A stretch of 64,000 bases of DNA. Source: Sphaerisporangium rubeum. Lineage in GTDB: Bacteria; Actinomycetota; Actinomycetes; Streptosporangiales; Streptosporangiaceae. This document shows positions 1 to 8,369 of the stretch, piece by piece; positions within the stretch are counted from its first letter, which is position 1; each line of letters opens with the position of its first letter. A program made the position numbers and the translations under genes. The notes under the pieces are model-generated. The model was given only the letters and a program-made list of their open reading frames with translations. It ran no database searches and was not told the origin of the DNA. The DNA lies in the NCBI RefSeq assembly GCF_014207705.1, contig NZ_JACHIU010000001.1:434001-498000 (forward strand). The letters run 5' to 3'.

Positions 1-2
1 GC

Positions 3-35
3 CGGCTGGCGGCGTTCCTCGGCTGCGACCTGTAG
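3..35 (+). CDS. 3' end of an upstream gene (partial)
   Basis: One frame is open from the first bases to a TAG at 33-35 and reads RLAAFLGCDL-stop. Every codon ends in G or C, as in real genes of this genome, and the composition drops sharply to AT-richer DNA right after the stop. It is probably the last ten codons of a gene lying to the left. Too little is visible to name a product, and chance cannot be excluded. Confidence 0.4.
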   Translation, partial: RLAAFLGCDL

Positions 36-490
36 GGCCGCGCCGGGCCGGTCGTCACATCAGGCTCCATGCCATTTCTCATCACGTCAAGTGCTTTCGA
101 TCCCATGTGTCACAGGCGGCACAGCGAAACAGATGAATCATGAAGTAAATCGGACTACTGAACCGATTCACCTCCTTCTCCGGTTTGTCAGCTGAAATTC
201 ATACTGCCGAGGGATAATGTTTCGCCTCCCCGGCACGGGGGCCTAAGAATCGGTATGTTCGCTGGTCGCGCTGTCTTTTGAATGCTAAACAAGATTTACA
301 TTGACAAGACTTGACATCAACGGGTCGCAGTATTTGTCAGGTGATGCAGGCGGTTTGCGCAGATGGGACTGATAAGTCCCTGAAAGTGGGGACCGGTCCC
401 CGCCGCTGGCGCCTAGTTATCGTCGTTTGCGGTCAGCGATCAAGTAGTCCTGTGCATGAAGAGCCCAATGGGAGCAGAGATGCGACATGG
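36..490. promoter_or_regulatory. Non-coding leader upstream of the LuxR-type regulator
   Basis: About 450 bases without a convincing gene, clearly less GC-rich than the flanks. Two TTGACA hexamers lie at 301-306 and 311-316, but I see no good -10 at normal spacing, so a promoter is only suggested. Two dyads lie downstream at 365-401. The open frame extends upstream to 311 in the regulator's frame, but its translation there is not domain-like and I treat it as leader. Confidence 0.5.
365..401. promoter_or_regulatory. Two perfect dyads, candidate operator(s)
   Basis: GGGACT-GATA-AGTCCC (365-380) is a perfect 6-bp inverted repeat with a 4-base spacer. GGGGACCGGTCCCC (388-401) is a perfect 14-bp palindrome. 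The two share the GGGAC/GTCCC half-site and sit about 90-125 bases before the regulator start. LuxR-family HTH dimers bind short dyads of this kind, so an autoregulatory site is a reasonable guess; it is inference only. Confidence 0.4.
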
Positions 491-1186
491 ATGTGGTGCT
501 CCATGATCCGGATCGATATCCTCGTCAACTCTCCGATCTTCCTCGTCGGACTCACCCAGGTGCTCAGCGATGCCGGCATCAAGGTCATCGCGTCACGGAC
601 GTCACCTGAGGAGGCGCCGTCCTGGCTGGCCGACGCCACACTCATCGACGTCGACGTGTTCACCTCGCCGGACCATCTCGGCCACATCGCGGAGATCGCC
701 AAGTGCGCCGCGGTCCTGGTGCTCACCGACGACGCCGACACCGAACGGGCCACCTACTTCAACGCCGGGGCCAGCGGCGTGATCAGCAAGAGCGCGACCG
801 GCGAGGAGGTCGTGGACGCCATCCGCGCGGTCACCTCCGCCGCGCCGCCGCGCCTGCCGGGCGACCACGGCCACCGGTTCGCCAACCCGATGGAAGGCGA
901 CGGCGACGACAACGGCGCATCGGCGTCCAACCTGTCCCAGCGTGAGGCGCAGGTGCTGCGGCAGATCTCGCGCGGCCTGACCCACGGCCAGATCGCCACC
1001 CGTCTCGGCATCAGCCCCCACACCGTCGACACCTACGTCAAGCGCATCCGCGCCAAGCTCGGCGTCGGCAACAAGGCGGAGCTCACACGCGCCGCGCTGC
1101 TCGGCAGGCTCGCCGCCGACCGGCCGGCGATGGCGGGGCCGTCGCGCACCGTCGGCTACCAGGCAGAGGGTGGCGTCGCCAGGTGA
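491..1186 (+). CDS. LuxR-family response regulator with atypical receiver
   Basis: Putative DNA-binding activator of the cluster. An N-terminal receiver-like domain (from MIRIDILVNS at codon 5) is followed by a LuxR/NarL HTH near the C-terminus (LSQREAQVLRQISRGLTHGQ, then IATRLGISPHTVDTYVKRIR). In the receiver the phospho-acceptor position (LIDVDV), the Thr (VLT) and the Lys (ISK) are kept, but the acidic pair after strand 1 (usually DD) is VN, so Mg-dependent phosphorylation is doubtful. No histidine kinase gene is adjacent. The start is uncertain: ATG 491 or ATG 503 both fit the domain edge and neither has an ideal ribosome site. The stop overlaps the next start (GTGA), so it is translationally coupled to the FhuF-like gene. 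Its place at the cluster edge suggests a pathway-specific role. Confidence 0.85.
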   Translation: MWCSMIRIDILVNSPIFLVGLTQVLSDAGIKVIASRTSPEEAPSWLADATLIDVDVFTSPDHLGHIAEIAKCAAVLVLTDDADTERATYFNAGASGVISKSATGEEVVDAIRAVTSAAPPRLPGDHGHRFANPMEGDGDDNGASASNLSQREAQVLRQISRGLTHGQIATRLGISPHTVDTYVKRIRAKLGVGNKAELTRAALLGRLAADRPAMAGPSRTVGYQAEGGVAR

Positions 1187-1983
1187 GCGTGGTCGTCCCC
1201 GGCCGTACGGCCGAGGAGGAACGGCTGGCGCCGGTCACCGCCGCGCTGAGCGCCGTGCGCAACCTGTCGGGCCTGGCCCCCGGCCTCGTGGTACGCGACG
1301 AGACCGGCTGGGTGCCGGCGACCTGGCTCACCGACGGTTCCCTGACCGGCGAACTGCTCGACGCGGCACGCGTCCGATGGCAGGCGTCCCCCCACGCCGC
1401 CGCGGCGCTCGCGTTCAAGTCCTACGCCTACTGGCTGGCCCTGCCGAGCGTCATCGGCTGGGTCCGCGCGCTCCAGGTGCCGCTGACGCACCCCGCCGAC
1501 GTGCTGGTCCGCGCCGAGGGACCCGGCCGGTTCGACGTCATCGGCCTGCGGCCGTCGGTCACCGTCGCGGTGCCGCCGTACGGCGCGCCGGCGCCGCTCC
1601 CCGGCGGCGTGCGCGTGGTCCGCGACGAGGCCGCGCTGCTCGAAGCCCTGCGCTCGTCGCTGCTCGACGCGCATCTGGTCCCGATGATCGAGGCGATCCA
1701 GGACCGGGTGCGCATCAGCAGGCGCGCGCTGCTCGGCTCCATCGCCTCCGGCGTCGCCAACGGCATCCTGCGCGCCGCCGAGACGCTTCCCGGCGCGCTG
1801 GTGGAGCGGCACGTGCGCACCGCGCTGGAGGTGCTGGACATCGCGGACCTGATCGAGCTGGTCCGGGGGCCGTACGGTGAGCCCGGGGTGCGGCGCAGGA
1901 CCTGCTGCCTCCAGTTCACCGTGCCGCACGGCACGGCGTGCGCCAGTTGCTGCATCAGGCACCAGGAGGCCCTGTGCGACTGA
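1183..1983 (+). CDS. FhuF-type (2Fe-2S) ferric-siderophore reductase-like protein
   Basis: 266 residues. The C-terminus carries Cys241-Cys242, then Cys253 and Cys256: the C-C-x10-C-x2-C signature of the FhuF C-terminal domain, which binds a 2Fe-2S cluster and reduces ferric siderophore complexes in the cytosol. The N-terminal part is the less conserved helical region usual in this family. It overlaps the regulator before it by 4 bases and the aminotransferase after it by 10, so the three are one operon. No hydroxamate, catechol or siderophore uptake genes are visible, so either the product binds iron, or the reductase supports the many iron enzymes of the cluster. Family assignment is solid; role is inferred. 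Confidence 0.8.
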   Translation: MSVVVPGRTAEEERLAPVTAALSAVRNLSGLAPGLVVRDETGWVPATWLTDGSLTGELLDAARVRWQASPHAAAALAFKSYAYWLALPSVIGWVRALQVPLTHPADVLVRAEGPGRFDVIGLRPSVTVAVPPYGAPAPLPGGVRVVRDEAALLEALRSSLLDAHLVPMIEAIQDRVRISRRALLGSIASGVANGILRAAETLPGALVERHVRTALEVLDIADLIELVRGPYGEPGVRRRTCCLQFTVPHGTACASCCIRHQEALCD

Positions 1984-3152
1984 ACCCGAGGATCCTCCGG
2001 ACGACCGACTCGCCGATCGGCACCGCGTACACCTTCCTCGACCGCCGCGCCAAGGAACGCGACCTGCTCGACCTGGCCCAGGCGGCACCCCAGTACCCCG
2101 CCGCGCCTGAAGTGGTCGAGCATGTCGTGACGACCGCTCGTCACCCCCACGGCGGCGACTACACCGAGATCGAGGGCCTGCCGCACCTGCGCGAGGCGTT
2201 CGCCGCCGAGGTCTCCGCCGCGTACCGGGGACGGGTGCGCGCGTCGGAGGTCGTCGTCACCGCCGGCTGCAACCAGGCGTTCTGCCTCGTGACGTCGGCG
2301 CTCGCCGCGCCGGGGGACGAGGTGGTGGTGACGCTGCCCTACTACTTCAACCACGACATGTGGCTGCGGATGACGGGGATCGTGCCGGTGTACCTGGAGC
2401 CGGGACCGGACCTGCTCCCCGCTCCTTCGGCGGTGGAGTCCCTGATCACGCCGCGGACCCGGGCCGTCGTCGTGGTCACCCCCGGCAACCCGACCGGGGT
2501 GACCGTGCCGCCTGACCGGATCGCCGCGCTGGCCGAGACGGCGGCGAGGCACGACGTGGCGCTGATCCTGGACGAGACCTACCGGTCGTTCCGCGACACC
2601 GCCGAACCGGCGCACACGCTGTTCGCCGACCCCCGCTGGCCCGGCACCGTCGTCAGCCTGCACAGCTTCTCCAAGGAGTTCGCCATCCCCGGTTACCGGG
2701 TCGGCGCCGTGGTCGCGTCCCCCGAGCTGTGCCGCGAGGTGACGAAGCTGCTCGACTGCGTCGCGATCTCGGCGCCGCGCGTCGGCCAGGAGGCCGCCTA
2801 CGCGGGACTCACCGCGGCGGGGGAGTGGCGGCGGACGCGAGCACGTGAGATCGCCGACCGGCGCCGCTGGTTCTCCGCGGTGATGGCCGAGCGGCCCGGC
2901 GGCTTCGAGCTGCTGTCGGCCGGCGGCTTCTTCGGCTGGGTGCGGCACCCGTTCACCGGACGCTCCACCGAGGACGTCGTGGCGGAGCTCGCCGTCGAGT
3001 ACGACACGCTGGTCATCCCCGGCACCGCGTTCCTCCCCGACGACCGCGGCACCTTACGGGTCAGCCTCAGCAACGCCGGCCGGGACGCGTTCGCCGACTT
3101 CGCCGGCCGCCTCACCGACCTCGCCGCGCGCCACGGCCACGGGGACCGCTAG
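1974..3152 (+). CDS. PLP-dependent class I/II aminotransferase
   Basis: 392 residues. Fold-type I aminotransferase landmarks are present in order: PGNPTG, DETYRSF (Asp that pairs with the PLP nitrogen), SFSKEFAIPGYRVG (Schiff-base Lys), and the substrate-carboxylate Arg in LRVSLSNA. The GTG start at 1974 has AGGAGG four bases upstream inside the previous gene; a longer upstream reading lacks such a site. Codon 361 (3054-3056) is TTA, a rare Leu codon that in Streptomyces makes translation depend on the bldA tRNA. With an MppP-like arginine oxidase in the cluster, it could re-aminate a 2-keto-arginine derivative as MppQ does in enduracididine synthesis; that is inference, since class I aminotransferases are hard to assign by motif. 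Confidence 0.85.
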   Translation: MRLNPRILRTTDSPIGTAYTFLDRRAKERDLLDLAQAAPQYPAAPEVVEHVVTTARHPHGGDYTEIEGLPHLREAFAAEVSAAYRGRVRASEVVVTAGCNQAFCLVTSALAAPGDEVVVTLPYYFNHDMWLRMTGIVPVYLEPGPDLLPAPSAVESLITPRTRAVVVVTPGNPTGVTVPPDRIAALAETAARHDVALILDETYRSFRDTAEPAHTLFADPRWPGTVVSLHSFSKEFAIPGYRVGAVVASPELCREVTKLLDCVAISAPRVGQEAAYAGLTAAGEWRRTRAREIADRRRWFSAVMAERPGGFELLSAGGFFGWVRHPFTGRSTEDVVAELAVEYDTLVIPGTAFLPDDRGTLRVSLSNAGRDAFADFAGRLTDLAARHGHGDR

Positions 3153-3237
3153 AAGGGCCGCGCGGGGACCGCTGGGAACCGCCACACGGGGACCGCTGGA
3201 ACGGACACCTGCCTTGCGCGGCGTGTAGGCTGGCGCG

Positions 3238-3855
3238 GTGGCCGACAGCGATGTGTCCCCGGTGGCCCCTCCATGGGAGCCGCCGCTCGCCGGCACCGAG
3301 GCCGAGCACCTCGCCGGAGCGCTTGAGCGCCTGCGCGCCACCTTCCGGTGGAAGGCCGACGGCCTCGGCTCCGCCGGCCTGAGCGTGCGCGTCGGCGCGT
3401 CCACGCTGACCCTCGGCGGCCTGCTCAAGCATCTCGCGCGGGTCGAGGACCAGTGTTTCGGCACCAAGCTCAGCGGCACACCGCTCGGCGCTCCGTGGGA
3501 CACGGCCGACTGGGACGCCGACCCCGACTGGGACTTCACCTCGGCCGCCGACGACCCCCCCGAGCGGCTGTACGCGCTCTGGGACGACGCCGTGGCGCGC
3601 GCGAGGACCAGGTTCGCGGCCGCGCTGCGTGACGGCGGGCTCGACCAGCCCGTCCATGTGGCCTGGCCGGACGGCAGCCGCGCGAGCCTGCGGCGCATCG
3701 TGTGCGACCTGATCGAGGAGTACGGCCGGCACACCGGCCAGGCCGACCTGCTGCGCGAGGCCGTGGACGGCCGCGTCGGCGAGGACCCGCCTGCCTCCTG
3801 GCGACCCTCCGGAGCAGCCGTCTCCTGGTCCGCCGGCTCCGTGACGATCCCGTAG
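3238..3855 (+). CDS. DinB/DUF664-family protein
   Basis: 205 residues from GTG. Family features are visible: LGGLLKHLARVEDQCF in the first helix pair and IEEYGRHTGQADLLREAVDG in the last, typical of the DUF664 branch of the DinB/YfiT four-helix fold, whose characterised relatives are metal-dependent thiol (mycothiol or bacillithiol) S-transferases. The His residues of these motifs would be the metal ligands. It could be a resistance/detoxification S-transferase; no partner is evident. The last 14 codons lie within a 44-bp tandem repeat and look like an accidental C-terminal extension. It is separated from its neighbours by non-coding DNA, so it is probably transcribed alone. Confidence 0.8.
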   Translation: MADSDVSPVAPPWEPPLAGTEAEHLAGALERLRATFRWKADGLGSAGLSVRVGASTLTLGGLLKHLARVEDQCFGTKLSGTPLGAPWDTADWDADPDWDFTSAADDPPERLYALWDDAVARARTRFAAALRDGGLDQPVHVAWPDGSRASLRRIVCDLIEEYGRHTGQADLLREAVDGRVGEDPPASWRPSGAAVSWSAGSVTIP

Positions 3856-3941
3856 GAGCAGCCGTCTCCTGGTCGGCCGGCTCCGTGACGATCCCGTAGG
3901 AGTAGCCGTCTCCGGTCGGCCGGCTTGGTGGCGACCCGCGG
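3811..3941. repeat. 44-bp tandem direct repeat across the DinB-like stop codon
   Basis: A 44-bp unit beginning GGAGCAGCCGTCTCCTGGTC occurs at 3811-3854 and again at 3855-3898 with a single C-to-G change, then a third, degraded copy starts at 3899. The stop codon of the DinB-like gene sits on the first junction (TAG at 3853-3855). No function is evident; replication slippage is the simplest origin. Confidence 0.8.
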
Positions 3942-4205
3942 GGGCAGCCGTCTTCTGCTCCGTCTGCCTGAGGCGTGTCCTGGTCCGCCTGTGTCAGGCG
4001 GTACCCCTTTCACGTGACTCCACCGGTACGCCGGCCCTACCTAATCTGACATCACGTGCGACTGGTGCTCGTGATCTTTCGGTTCTCGTGTGGCCGGGAC
4101 GCTTCCCGCGTCGAAACGGACGAGACCAGACCGCAGGGGACGAGCCCAGACCGCAGGGACGAGCACGGCCGTGACCGACGGCGTCCGCGACGGAAAGGAA
4201 TCCGT
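3942..4205. promoter_or_regulatory. Non-coding gap before the main NRPS operon
   Basis: About 260 bases with no supported gene; it should hold the promoter of the operon that begins at 4206. The sequence CAGACCGCAGGG occurs twice (about 4127 and 4148), once followed by GACGAGCC and once by ACGAGCAC, a short imperfect direct repeat just upstream of the ribosome site GGAAAGGA. No clear -35/-10 pair was found. Confidence 0.35.
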
Positions 4206-5738
4206 GTGGTGCTCCCCGGCAGCTGCCTGCACACGATCTTCCAGGACCGAGCCCGCCGGGCTCCGGACCGTGTCGCGCTCTCCACACCGGCCGGGACCGT
4301 CACCTACGGAGAACTCGACACCCTGAGCGACCGCCTCGCGGGCCGCCTGACCCGCCTCGGCGTCGGACCGGACGTCATCGTGGGGCTGTGCGCGCGCCGG
4401 AGCCCCGAGGCGATCATCGGCATGCTCGGCATCCTGAAGGCCGGCGGCGCCTACCTGCCGATCGACCCGGCGTACCCCGCGGACCGCATCGAGTACCTGC
4501 TGGCCGACAGCGGCGCGCCGATCGTGGTGGCGGCCAGGGACACGGCGAAGGTGATCGACGGCCGGCACCCGTCGGTCGTCTGGGTCGACGGGGACGACAC
4601 CGGGGCCGCCGAGGAACCCGCCGTGCGGCGCGAGCCGGCCGGCGGCGACCTGGCGTACGTCATCTACACCTCCGGTTCCACCGGCAGGCCCAAGGGGGTC
4701 CTGGTCGAGCACCGCAACGTGGTGCGGCTGTTCGAGCGGACCCACGACTGGTTCCACTTCGACCACACCGACACCTGGGCCTTGTTCCATTCGCTGAGCT
4801 TCGACTTCTCGGTGTGGGAGATCTGGGGTGCGCTGCTGTACGGCGGACGCCTGGTGCTGCTCCCGGAGATGACGTCCCGTTCACCGGCGCTGCTGACGTC
4901 GCTGCTGCGCTCCGAGCGGGTCACCGTGCTGAACCAGACCCCGTCGGCGTTCCACCAGCTGCAGACCGTGATGTTCGACGGCGGCGGCGACGGCACCGCG
5001 GACCTGGCGCTGCGGCTGGTGGTGTTCGGCGGCGAACGGCTGGAGCCCCGGTCGCTCGCGCCGTGGATCGAACGGCACGGCGACCGGCGTCCCGAGCTCG
5101 TCAACATGTACGGCATCACCGAGACCACGGTGCACTGCACCTACCGGCGGATCACCGCGGCCGACCTGCGCGAGACCGGCGTGAGCCCCATCGGCGTCCC
5201 CATCCCCGACCTGCGGGTCCACCTGCTGGACGAGGACGGGACGCCGGTCCCCGACGGCGAGCCGGGGGAGATGCACATCGCCGGCGGCGGGGTCGCCAGG
5301 GGCTACCTGAACCGGCCGGAGCTCACCGCCGAGCGGTTCGTGTCCGTCGTCACCGGCGACGGCGGGGAACGGCGCTACCGGTCGGGTGACCGCGCGGTGC
5401 GGCTGCCGAACGGCGACCTGGCCTACCTCGGCCGGGTGGACGACCAGGTGAAGGTACGCGGGTTCCGCATCGAGCCGGGCGAGGTCGAGATGTGCCTGGC
5501 CGGTGCACCCGAGGTCGCACGGGCCGTCGTGGCGCCGAGGGACTTCGGCGGCGGCGACCTGCGCCTGGTCGCGTACCTCCTGCCGGCGGCCGGCGCCGGC
5601 GACGGGGTCGTCGCCGCGGCGGAACGGCAGGCGCTGACCCGGCTGCCACGACATCTCCGGCCCTCCGTCTACAAGGTCGTCACGGAGATCCCGATGACGC
5701 TGCAAGGAAAGGTGGATCGCGATGCGCTGGGAAAGTGA
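4206..5738 (+). CDS. Stand-alone NRPS adenylation domain, L-threonine
   Basis: 510-residue free A domain that would activate threonine as the AMP ester and load it on the carrier protein encoded next. Core motifs: TSGSTGRPKG (A3), YGITE (A5), YRSGDRAVR (A7), LGRVDDQVKVRGFRIEPGE (A8), and the A10 Lys in LQGKVD. The ten-residue specificity code read against GrsA is D-F-W-N-V-G-M-V-H-K, a standard threonine code (DFWNIGMVHK family). The GTG start at 4206 is preceded by GGAAAGGA at a proper distance. In syringomycin synthesis the A and T domains are fused as SyrB1; here they are separate genes 18 bases apart. First gene of a likely operon running to 30.4 kb. Confidence 0.93.
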   Translation: MVLPGSCLHTIFQDRARRAPDRVALSTPAGTVTYGELDTLSDRLAGRLTRLGVGPDVIVGLCARRSPEAIIGMLGILKAGGAYLPIDPAYPADRIEYLLADSGAPIVVAARDTAKVIDGRHPSVVWVDGDDTGAAEEPAVRREPAGGDLAYVIYTSGSTGRPKGVLVEHRNVVRLFERTHDWFHFDHTDTWALFHSLSFDFSVWEIWGALLYGGRLVLLPEMTSRSPALLTSLLRSERVTVLNQTPSAFHQLQTVMFDGGGDGTADLALRLVVFGGERLEPRSLAPWIERHGDRRPELVNMYGITETTVHCTYRRITAADLRETGVSPIGVPIPDLRVHLLDEDGTPVPDGEPGEMHIAGGGVARGYLNRPELTAERFVSVVTGDGGERRYRSGDRAVRLPNGDLAYLGRVDDQVKVRGFRIEPGEVEMCLAGAPEVARAVVAPRDFGGGDLRLVAYLLPAAGAGDGVVAAAERQALTRLPRHLRPSVYKVVTEIPMTLQGKVDRDALGK

Positions 5739-5756
5739 ACACCGGGCAGGACGGCG

Positions 5757-6017
5757 ATGAGCGCGCCGCCGAGCGCCGGCGTTCCGGTGGACGTCCGGGA
5801 AACGATCACGGACATCGTGCGTACGCATCTGGACCGTGAGGTCGATCCGTCGCTCGACGTGTTCGACCAGGGCGTCACATCCCTGTCCTTCCTCCGGATC
5901 GTCACGCAGATCAACGAGAAGTACGGCATCACCCTGGATGTCGCGGAACTGGAAGAGGCGAGCGTCGACACGCTGTCGGGGGCCGTCGCGGACCAGCTGA
6001 GGAGCGAGAACCCGTGA
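5757..6017 (+). CDS. Free peptidyl carrier protein
   Basis: 86-residue carrier protein with the phosphopantetheine Ser in [10 protein letters not shown] (the usual GGDS is GVTS). Its job would be to hold the threonyl thioester while the next gene product chlorinates it; SyrB2-type halogenases act only on carrier-bound substrate. The stop overlaps the halogenase start (GTGA), a sign of coupled expression. An acyl-carrier role cannot be excluded by sequence, but the flanking Thr A domain and halogenase make an aminoacyl role much more likely. Confidence 0.9.
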   Translation: MSAPPSAGVPVDVRETITDIVRTHLDREVDPSLDVFDQGVTSLSFLRIVTQINEKYGITLDVAELEEASVDTLSGAVADQLRSENP

Positions 6018-6961
6018 CCGAGACAGTGCGGCAGACCTTCACCCCCACCCCCGAAGAGGTGGCCAGGTTCCACGAGCAGGGCTACCTCGGCCCGTTCAAG
6101 GTGTACGAGGAAGACGAGATGCGGCGCCTGTGGCGGCGTGAGCGGCTGCGGCTGATGAACCGCGACAACGCCGTCTACGACGAGGGTGACGCGCAGGCCG
6201 GCAACACCAACATCGCCAACTACGACCGGCACCTGGACTCGGAGTTCCTCGCCGACCACATCTGCCACCCGCGGATCGTCGACCGGGTCACCGCCGTGCT
6301 CGGCCCGGACGTCCTGTGCTGGCGCAGCGAGTTCTTCCCCAAGTACCCCGGCGACGAGGGGACGGACTGGCACCAGGCCGACACCTTCGCCTTCGCGTCC
6401 GGCAAGCCGCAGATCGTGTGGCCCGCGGACCAGAAGGAGTTCGGCGGCACCATCACGGTCTGGACGGCGTTCACGCCGGCCACCGAGGAGACCGGGTGCC
6501 TGCAGTTCATCCCGGGGACGCACCGCACGATGTTCTACGACGAGACCCGCGGCATGCACTACCAGCCCGACAAGATCAACGCCTCGGCCAAGGGCGGCGT
6601 CAACCGCGGGTTCTACGGCTACGACTACCGGGAACTGCAGAAGGACCCGGACTGGCGTCCGCCGGAGGAGCGCGCCGTCTCCATGGTCATGCGTCCCGGT
6701 GAGGCCGTGCTGTTCTGGTCGACGATGATGCACGCGTCCAAGCCGCACAGCGCGATGGACCAGGAGATGCGTCTCGGCTTCGCCGGCCGGTACGTGCCGA
6801 CGTGCGTGGAGGTCTACCCCGACACCGAGGACGTGGACGAGTACGGCGGCCGGATCAGCCTCAAGGACTACGGCACGGTCCTGGTGGCCGGCACCGACTC
6901 CTACACCCACAACCGGAAGGTGACGGCCACCACGCGTGGCCACGTGTTCCCCGTCCGGTGA
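6014..6961 (+). CDS. SyrB2-like Fe(II)/2-oxoglutarate halogenase
   Basis: 315 residues, full-length match by eye to SyrB2, the threonine 4-chlorinase of syringomycin synthesis: [44 protein letters not shown] and GCLQFIPGT are nearly the same. The facial triad Asp is replaced by Ala (His120-Gln121-Ala122), the hallmark that leaves an open iron site for chloride. The second iron His is His240 (MMHAS), followed by the Arg-rich 2-oxoglutarate-binding stretch ([12 protein letters not shown]). The expected reaction is L-Thr-S-PCP to 4-chloro-L-Thr-S-PCP with O2, 2-oxoglutarate and chloride. Mono- or dichlorination cannot be told from sequence. Confidence 0.95.
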   Translation: MTETVRQTFTPTPEEVARFHEQGYLGPFKVYEEDEMRRLWRRERLRLMNRDNAVYDEGDAQAGNTNIANYDRHLDSEFLADHICHPRIVDRVTAVLGPDVLCWRSEFFPKYPGDEGTDWHQADTFAFASGKPQIVWPADQKEFGGTITVWTAFTPATEETGCLQFIPGTHRTMFYDETRGMHYQPDKINASAKGGVNRGFYGYDYRELQKDPDWRPPEERAVSMVMRPGEAVLFWSTMMHASKPHSAMDQEMRLGFAGRYVPTCVEVYPDTEDVDEYGGRISLKDYGTVLVAGTDSYTHNRKVTATTRGHVFPVR

Positions 6962-7054
6962 CGGCAGGCGACACGACTCGACAGGGCCGGGCCGGCCGCC
7001 GGGACGCGGCCGGGCCCGGCCACCGGCCCGGCGGATCTGCCAGGGAGTGACCCG

Positions 7055-8299
7055 ATGCTGGAGCCGCACGAGAACGACGCCGTCACCCGCCTGGTGGCGG
7101 CCGTACTCTCGGTGAAACCCCTCGTGGCGGCCCTGGCCGTCCCGGTCGGCGTCGTCCCGGTGGCGGCCGGCACTGTCGCGTCAGGCACGGGTGACCCACC
7201 CGGCACCTGGTCCGCGCAGCGGTGGGACGGCCTGGAAGAGCTGCTCGGCCGGATCGCGCGCGCGGCCGGTGTGCCCGGGCTGGCGCTGGTCAGGAGCGCG
7301 TCCGCCGACGACCTCCAGGTCTTCGAGCGGGTCATCAGCGAGCGGCTGGCCCTCGCGGACGTGCCGGACACCGTCGCGGCGCGGCCGGCGCGGGCCGACC
7401 GGCTGGTCGCCGCGGCGGTGGCCGGCGGTTTCGACGCGTCCTTCGGCAAGGACACCGTCGTCGCGCACGACGGGGTTCCGCTGAACGTGTACGGCGCGGG
7501 ACAGGGGGACGAGGCGGTGGTCCTCGTCCCGGCCTGCGGCATGCCGGCCGCGCTCACCGAGACGTGGATGCGGTTCCTCGCGCGGGACCACCGCGTCGTG
7601 ACCTGGGAGAGCCGGGGTCTCTTCGGCCCCGTCCCCCTGATCGGCGACTGCGCCGTGGACGCCGCCACGCAGGCCGCCGACCTGTTCGCCGTCATGGACC
7701 ACTACCGCGTGCCGGACGCGCATGTCGTCGGCCTGTGCGGCGGCGCGGTCATCGCGCTGGCCGCCGCCGCGGAGCGGCCCGAGCGGATCACCTCGCTCAG
7801 CCTGTGGCACGGCGCCTACCACTTCGGCGGCGGCTCCCCGAGGACCAGGTTCCAGGACGACCTGATCGAGCTGATGACCATCGCCGCCGAGAGCCGGGCC
7901 GCGGCGCGGTCGCTGCAGACGACGTTCCGCCAGGTCGCGCTGCGCACCACGCCTGCCGAGACGGCGCATCTGGTGCTGTACCCGTACGCCACGCCGGAGC
8001 TGTTCTACCGGTACTGCCGGCTCAACGGCGTCATCGCCACCACCGACGTGGAGCCGTATCTCCCGCGGGTCGCGCAACCCACGCTCGTGGTCACCAGCGC
8101 GGACGACCAGACGGCCCATCCGCAGGGGTCGGAGCAGGTGGCACGGGGCCTGCCGTACGGCCGGCTGCGGGTGGAGCCCCATGGCGACCACTCGTCCCTG
8201 TTCCACGCCGGCACCGCCTTGATGCGGGTGGCCACGGACTTCATCGCGGAGTCCCGGGGTGCGGCCCCCCTCTCGATCGACTGTCCTCGATTCGTGTGA
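7055..8299 (+). CDS. SyrC/CmaE-like aminoacyl shuttle (alpha/beta hydrolase, Cys nucleophile)
   Basis: 414 residues. The first ~140 are a poorly conserved helical region; the rest is an alpha/beta-hydrolase fold. The nucleophile elbow reads GLCGGA with Cys228 instead of Ser; candidate acid Asp in TSADDQT and His in GDHSSLF complete the triad. SyrC and CmaE, which move chloro-amino acids between carrier proteins through a Cys thioester, have the same Ser-to-Cys change at a similar position (Cys224 in SyrC). With the Thr A domain, carrier and halogenase upstream and an A-less C-PCP module just downstream, it most likely transfers 4-chlorothreonine to that PCP. ATG 7055 has GGGAG upstream. A hydrolytic role is less likely. 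Confidence 0.87.
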   Translation: MLEPHENDAVTRLVAAVLSVKPLVAALAVPVGVVPVAAGTVASGTGDPPGTWSAQRWDGLEELLGRIARAAGVPGLALVRSASADDLQVFERVISERLALADVPDTVAARPARADRLVAAAVAGGFDASFGKDTVVAHDGVPLNVYGAGQGDEAVVLVPACGMPAALTETWMRFLARDHRVVTWESRGLFGPVPLIGDCAVDAATQAADLFAVMDHYRVPDAHVVGLCGGAVIALAAAAERPERITSLSLWHGAYHFGGGSPRTRFQDDLIELMTIAAESRAAARSLQTTFRQVALRTTPAETAHLVLYPYATPELFYRYCRLNGVIATTDVEPYLPRVAQPTLVVTSADDQTAHPQGSEQVARGLPYGRLRVEPHGDHSSLFHAGTALMRVATDFIAESRGAAPLSIDCPRFV

Positions 8300-8369
8300 C
8301 AGCACCTCGGAGAAGGCTCTCGATAGCGTCGACGCAGAGCTCAACTGCACCGTCGCGGACGAGGTGGGG

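Noticed and set aside
311..490. N-terminal extension of the LuxR regulator
   Set aside because: The 60 extra residues are not domain-like and the DNA is AT-richer leader with dyads; receiver homology starts at codon 5 after 491.
3137..3202. Three copies of a GGGGACCGCT-containing stretch after the aminotransferase
   Set aside because: Short, irregularly spaced and partly coding; not enough to call a functional repeat or operator.
6014..6961. Reading the first PhyH-like protein as a hydroxylase
   Set aside because: The motif is HQA rather than H-x-D and the protein follows SyrB2 block by block, so halogenase is preferred.
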